A DNA stretch of 61,631 bases from Paludibacteraceae bacterium (GTDB lineage Bacteria; Bacteroidota; Bacteroidia; Bacteroidales; Paludibacteraceae): assembly GCA_017480285.1 (NCBI GenBank), contig JAFVAX010000105.1:1-61631 (forward strand), given 5' to 3'. Shown piece after piece: positions 57,513 through 61,631 of the stretch. A program made the position numbers and the translations under genes. The stretch's first letter is position 1; each line of letters begins with the position of its first letter. Below the pieces are notes generated by a model that had not been told where the DNA came from, ran no database searches, and saw only the letters and a list, made by a program, of their open reading frames with translations.

Positions 57513-59281
57513 AATACGATTTTGCTATTCAGAACGAGCAGTTGCACAACGCTTTTATCTCGCCCTTCCACGGCAATGAGCGGTTGGAACTGACTACCGA
57601 CCGCCGGAAGGAATATGAGAGTGTACTTGCGCCTGACGGGCATTTCCTCTTCTCTGTTTATAAGTCCGACAAAGAAACCAATTCGAGTCTGCCGAGGCTT
57701 GAGTCTTTCACATTTGAGAAACTCATTTACAATGTCCGCCAGCCGGTTAGCGATAAGGTGAAAGTGAGAATCTACTATGTGCTTGAGATAATGCTTTTTG
57801 TCGTTATGCTCATTTTGGGACTAGTGGCACTGTATCGTGTCAGAGGGTGGAACAACCTGTCAATCAGGGCAAAAATATCATTTATAATTATTTCTATATT
57901 CCTTGGCGTTACTGCTTCAATTTTTGCTATTACTACATATTTTGTCAGGAAACAATACGAACAACGGCAACAGCAACTCTTGCTCGACAAGAGTATGTAC
58001 ATACAGAAATCGCTTCAAGTGTTGTATCTGTGGGATGTAGGTTTGTCGGAGCGTAACGAGCGCGGAATGAATATCGATTTGAAAGATATGTCGCAGACCT
58101 ATGAGGTTGATATTCTTGTCTATACGATGGACGGTGCGTTGGTCGGTTCGTCGGTTCCGGAACTGTTTGAGACAGGTTTGCTCTCTTCAAGAATGGCAAC
58201 AGAGCCGTTTTTCTCAAATGTCGAATGGATGTTGCTAAAACAGCACACGGGCGATATGGAATACTTGTGCTCGTATGTTAAGTTCTACAATGGTCAGTTT
58301 TATCAGATTGGTTATATTGCCGTTCCGCTGTTCATCAGTGCCGACGAAGTGGATGCCGAGGTAGATGCTTATTTGGCAAGACTGTTTCCGCCGAGTCTTA
58401 TAGTGCTGCTCATTATACTGCTTGTCAGTTATTTCTGGGTAAGGAACCTTACCAAACCTATCCGCCTTCTTTCGGAGCAGATGAAGCATTTCCGTATCGA
58501 TGAGCCACACACCTTCCTTGCTGCTGACTCAACCGACGAGATAGGGCAACTCACCGAACGCTACAACGAGATGATTGTGCAGTTGGAGAAGGCCACTGAA
58601 AAGATGGTGGCAGCCGAACGGGAAGCCGCATGGAAAGTGATGGCGCGTCAGATTGTACACGAGATAAACAATGTGCTCACCCCGATGAAACTGACTCTGC
58701 AACAACTTGTCAGGGCCAAAAGTGTCAACGATGAGCGTTTTGAACCATATTTCGACAAGGCTACACGCACGCTCATTGAGCAGATCGATACGCTTGCACA
58801 CATAGCCGGTTCGTTTTCCACTTTTGCCAAGATGCCCGATGTTGTGGTGCAGCAAGTGGATGTGGCGCAGAAACTGACATCGGTCATAACACTATTCCGC
58901 CACGAGAGCGGTGGCATACCGATAAGGTATATAGGAGTGGAGCAGGGGGTAAGTTGTCAGACCGACCCCGAACAGATTTCGCAAGTGTTCAACAACCTGC
59001 TGAAAAATGCCTTGCAAGCATTGGAAAACAAAAAAGACGGCGACATAATAATTAAACTTGAGGAAAAAGAAACGGAAGTACTTATAAGTGTTTCCGACAA
59101 TGGTGCCGGTATTCCCGACGAGGTGAAAAACCGTATATTCCTGCCTAACTTCACAACCAAAGCCAAAGGTACGGGACTCGGGTTGGCAATAAGTAAAAAC
59201 ATTGTCGAACAGTCAGGCGGAAAGATATGGTTCGAGTCAAAACAGAATGATACAACTTTTTATGTGTTACTTAAGAAATAG
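57362..59281 (+). CDS. Sensor histidine kinase (NtrY-like), main part
   Basis: The 639-residue part has a periplasmic segment and two membrane helices (about 137-158 and 170-192). A second periplasmic domain (about 195-330) is followed by a helix (about 340-360) and a HAMP region (about 362-415). The kinase core has the H-box ARQIVHEINNVLTPMKL, N-box NNLLKNALQALE, G1 DNGAGIP and G2 GTGLGLAISKNI. It would phosphorylate a response regulator that is not in the window. As written, it lacks the first membrane segment, which is one frame away upstream. Confidence 0.85.
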   Translation: MVYWSDSWLSGKEISFRRGEQWYYQHFDNAHCLCRWKSAGNYRLLTVIPIKYDFAIQNEQLHNAFISPFHGNERLELTTDRRKEYESVLAPDGHFLFSVYKSDKETNSSLPRLESFTFEKLIYNVRQPVSDKVKVRIYYVLEIMLFVVMLILGLVALYRVRGWNNLSIRAKISFIIISIFLGVTASIFAITTYFVRKQYEQRQQQLLLDKSMYIQKSLQVLYLWDVGLSERNERGMNIDLKDMSQTYEVDILVYTMDGALVGSSVPELFETGLLSSRMATEPFFSNVEWMLLKQHTGDMEYLCSYVKFYNGQFYQIGYIAVPLFISADEVDAEVDAYLARLFPPSLIVLLIILLVSYFWVRNLTKPIRLLSEQMKHFRIDEPHTFLAADSTDEIGQLTERYNEMIVQLEKATEKMVAAEREAAWKVMARQIVHEINNVLTPMKLTLQQLVRAKSVNDERFEPYFDKATRTLIEQIDTLAHIAGSFSTFAKMPDVVVQQVDVAQKLTSVITLFRHESGGIPIRYIGVEQGVSCQTDPEQISQVFNNLLKNALQALENKKDGDIIIKLEEKETEVLISVSDNGAGIPDEVKNRIFLPNFTTKAKGTGLGLAISKNIVEQSGGKIWFESKQNDTTFYVLLKK

Positions 59282-59311
59282 ATATCTATTAACCCTAAAA
59301 TCATAATTACT

Positions 59312-60772
59312 ATGTTTACACAATCAGATTTGGAGCAGTTGTCTGCTCGCGGCATCAGCCTTCAAGAGGTGGAGAGCCAACTCAACAGTTTCAAAACAGG
59401 TTTTCCCGCTCTTGATATCGTTTCGGCGGCAACCGTAGGAAAAGGCATTATGCGTATCGATAGCGAGGCAAACAAGAAGGCTTTCTTGTCGTGCTGGGAT
59501 CAGTATTTGAGCGACTCTTCTCACACCATACTGAAGTTCGTTCCTGCTTCAGGTGCGGCATCGCGTATGTTCAAAGATTTGTTTGCTTTTGTTGATACGG
59601 GCGTAGAGACACCTTTTATCAAGACTTTCATTGCCGGACTGAAGAACTTCGCCTTCTATGAGGAACTTAAAAAACGCGCCGAGGGTAAGGACAATCGCGA
59701 GTTAGTGCGTATCCTGCTTGAAGATATGCAATATGGCAAACTGCCCAAGGGACTTTTGCTTTTCCACCATTATGCTTCGGAAAACCGAACACCGGCACTC
59801 GAACATTTGGTAGAAGGCGCAATGTATGCCAAGAATGCTAAAGATGAAGTAAATCTGCATTTTACTATCTCGCACGAACACCATAAACTCTTTGAGCAAC
59901 ATATAGCCGAGCATAAGGCAGAATATGAAAAACGCTATGGCGTGAAGTTCAATGTCAGTTTCTCCGAGCAGAAACCTTCGACCGACACTATCGCTGCCAA
60001 CCCTGACGGCACGCCTTTTAGAAATGCCGATGGCTCGCTGCTCTTCCGTCCGGGCGGACACGGGGCATTGATTGAGAATCTCAACGAGCAAGACGCTGAT
60101 ATAGTGTTTATTAAGAATATCGACAATGTCGTTCCTGACCGCTTGAAAGAACCCACAGTGCTTTACAAACGCTTGCTTGCCGGCGTGCTTGTGCTGCGTC
60201 AAAAACAGGCTTTCGAACTACTCAAACTTGCTGAAGATATGAAAAAAGAGTCGTCGATGAAACAAAAAGCGTTTAAGATTGTAGTTGAAAACTTCTTGGA
60301 AGACGAACTTGGAATGACCCTGCCTGAGGAAACAACTTTGGACGAACTGCTTCAGAAACTGAACCGTCCGTTCCGTGTCTGCGGTATGGTGAAGAACGAA
60401 GGCGAACCCGGTGGCGGACCTTTCCTTGTAAGAAACAGAAAAGACGGATTTGTTGAGTGTCAGATACTTGAGAGTTCGCAGATTGCCGACAAATCGCTTA
60501 TGCAGAAAGCCACACACTTCAACCCCGTTGACCTCGTATGCGGACTTAGAAACTACAAAGGCGAGCGTTTCCATCTGCCTGATTTTGTTGATAAGCAGAC
60601 CGGTTTCATCTCGCAAAAGTCGAAAGACGGCAAAGAACTGCAAGCACTCGAACTACCCGGATTATGGAACGGAGCTATGGCAGACTGGAACACCATATTC
60701 GTTGAAGTGCCTGTCGAGACTTTCAACCCCGTCAAGACTGTGAACGACTTACTGAGAGAACAACACCAGTAA
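59312..60772 (+). CDS. DUF4301 family protein
   Basis: The 486-residue cytoplasmic protein matches DUF4301 of Bacteroidetes: FVPASGAASRMFKDLFAF near residue 75, LLFRPGGHGALIENLNEQDADIVFIKNIDNVVP around residue 265 as landmark RPGGHGALIENL, and GEPGGGPFLVRN near residue 365. The GHGALIENL and IKNIDNV segments recall sugar nucleotidyltransferases, but this is an inference. The stop codon lies in the left arm of a terminator-like hairpin. Confidence 0.85.
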   Translation: MFTQSDLEQLSARGISLQEVESQLNSFKTGFPALDIVSAATVGKGIMRIDSEANKKAFLSCWDQYLSDSSHTILKFVPASGAASRMFKDLFAFVDTGVETPFIKTFIAGLKNFAFYEELKKRAEGKDNRELVRILLEDMQYGKLPKGLLLFHHYASENRTPALEHLVEGAMYAKNAKDEVNLHFTISHEHHKLFEQHIAEHKAEYEKRYGVKFNVSFSEQKPSTDTIAANPDGTPFRNADGSLLFRPGGHGALIENLNEQDADIVFIKNIDNVVPDRLKEPTVLYKRLLAGVLVLRQKQAFELLKLAEDMKKESSMKQKAFKIVVENFLEDELGMTLPEETTLDELLQKLNRPFRVCGMVKNEGEPGGGPFLVRNRKDGFVECQILESSQIADKSLMQKATHFNPVDLVCGLRNYKGERFHLPDFVDKQTGFISQKSKDGKELQALELPGLWNGAMADWNTIFVEVPVETFNPVKTVNDLLREQHQ

Positions 60773-60795
60773 AAAAAGCTCTGCGTTTTTTACTG
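60767..60795 (+). terminator. Terminator-like hairpin containing the DUF4301 stop codon
   Basis: CAGTAAAAAAAGC (60767-60779) pairs with GCGTTTTTTACTG (60783-60795) with one mismatch around TCT. The TAA stop is inside the left arm. The T-run is within the right arm and not after it, so efficiency is uncertain. Confidence 0.6.
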
Positions 60796-60796
60796 A

Positions 60797-60822
60797 TTCA
60801 AAAATTCAAAGATTCAAAGATT
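60797..60822 (+). repeat. Octamer repeat (ATTCAAAG type) after the DUF4301 gene
   Basis: About three octamers (ATTCAAAA, ATTCAAAG, ATTCAAAG) follow the hairpin. They are the complement of the TGAATCTT/CTTTGAAT octamers at 48861 and 50260, in the same orientation relative to coding. Confidence 0.65.
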
Positions 60823-60869
60823 AGATAAATACAATATCAAACAACATCAAACAAAACATATAATATATA

Positions 60870-61631
60870 ATGAATAGAAAAGAAATTCCCGTTCTGCTGC
60901 TGACCGGTTATCTCGGCAGTGGCAAAACAACTTTGCTCAATCGTATTTTGACAAATGAAAAAGGTATTCGTTTCGCCGTCATAGTCAACGACATAGGCGA
61001 GGTGAACATCGACGCGAGCCTTATCCAGAAAGGCGGTATCGTAACCGAACAAGACGACAGTCTCGTAGCACTGCAAAACGGTTGTATCTGTTGTACGCTG
61101 AAGATGGACCTTGTTAAACAACTCACCGACCTTGCCGAGACCGGTCAATTCGATTACATCGTTATTGAGGCAAGCGGTATATGCGAGCCGGCACCTATTG
61201 CGCAAACGATATGTGCCATTCCGCAACTCGCCGGAAACATAAAAGACGATGCGTGTCTGCCTGCCTTGGACTGTATTGCAACTGTGGTTGATGCGCTCCG
61301 ACTGAAAGACGAGTTCAAATCAGGGCAGTCGCTCATGCGTCCGAATTTGGAAGAAGACGACATTGAAAACCTTGTTATTCAACAGATTGAGTTTTGCAAT
61401 ATCATTCTACTGAACAAGGCTTCGGAGGTTGAAAAAACCGACCTTGGGCGTATAAAAGAGATTATTCGTGCCATTCAACCCAAAGCAGAGATTATTGAGT
61501 GCGACTACTGCGATGTACCGCTTGAGAAACTTGTGGGTACAGGTATGTTCGATTTCGACGAAGTGGCAGGTTCGGCAGCATGGATAAAAGCCGTTGAAGA
61601 AGGTCATATTGACGACGATGACGACGATGAC
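60870..61631 (+). CDS. CobW/YjiA-type GTPase, partial
   Basis: The gene is cut by the window end after 254 codons. It is a G3E-family GTPase with P-loop GYLGSGKTTLLNR (about 11-23), the metal-binding CxCC motif in NGCICCTLK (about 71-79), and the guanine-specificity region NKASE (about 187). These proteins load metals, often zinc or cobalt, into client enzymes or act under zinc limitation. The last residues visible are a run of aspartates (from about 247), which in this family is often part of a metal-binding linker before the C-terminal domain. Confidence 0.88.
   Translation, partial: MNRKEIPVLLLTGYLGSGKTTLLNRILTNEKGIRFAVIVNDIGEVNIDASLIQKGGIVTEQDDSLVALQNGCICCTLKMDLVKQLTDLAETGQFDYIVIEASGICEPAPIAQTICAIPQLAGNIKDDACLPALDCIATVVDALRLKDEFKSGQSLMRPNLEEDDIENLVIQQIEFCNIILLNKASEVEKTDLGRIKEIIRAIQPKAEIIECDYCDVPLEKLVGTGMFDFDEVAGSAAWIKAVEEGHIDDDDDDD

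Overview
The window looks like a chromosomal segment of a Bacteroidales bacterium that has a type IX secretion system (T9SS). Four things point there: adjacent porU and porV; T9SS C-terminal sorting domains of both type A and type B; the complete Bat aerotolerance operon with MoxR and DUF58 partners; and many promoters of the Bacteroidetes type, with TTTG and TAnnTTTG boxes 20 bp apart. The gene order FAH-like, porU, porV, ispF resembles what I recall from Porphyromonas, but the genus cannot be named from this sequence. I saw no rRNA or tRNA gene and no CRISPR array.

Layout. 93-5853 (minus) is a tight run: class I fumarase, degenerate LytM/M23-like protein, dxr, rseP, hexapeptide acyltransferase. 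6029-13559 (plus) carries a degenerate FAH-family protein, porU, porV, ispF, a DUF3256 protein, aroK and sufE. nfeD (13627) and its usual partner floA (19024) are separated by a lower-GC block (about 14.1-18.9 kb). That block holds a T9SS-cargo-like protein, a gingipain-family (C25) gene with an in-frame stop and no visible catalytic cysteine, a lipoprotein serpin and a truncated transposase. 19.99-33.7 kb is housekeeping: nitrilase, a MITE-like element, recJ, tdk, AI-2E-type permease, priA, pepT (convergent), ftsB-like, small membrane proteins, acyl-CoA ligase, OmpH/Skp, sugar transferase. A TonB receptor (33711-35618) faces the Bat operon (35657-44203, minus). The minus strand continues with an esterase, serA, serC, a DUF4837 lipoprotein, a type B CTD protein, fabG, and a set of CrtI-like oxidoreductase, hotdog dehydratase and LPP20-like protein. 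From 54245 the plus strand carries an outer-membrane barrel protein, a frameshifted sensor kinase, a DUF4301 protein and a CobW-family GTPase cut by the window end.

The most unusual layer is in the intergenic DNA. Many spacers hold short tandem repeats with 7, 8, 9, 14, 17 or 29 bp periods, or covarying hairpins. One hairpin family (six copies, 38.3-50.3 kb) pairs a conserved box with a stem whose coding-strand loop is GTAA in five of six copies, and most copies lie just upstream of start codons. Two copies, each joined to nine octamer repeats, flank the type B CTD gene as direct repeats. A 17-bp repeat has multiplied the start codon of the DUF4837 gene into a ladder of five-codon upstream ORFs. 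A 201-bp element with perfect 22-bp inverted ends sits exactly between a stop codon and the recJ start codon.
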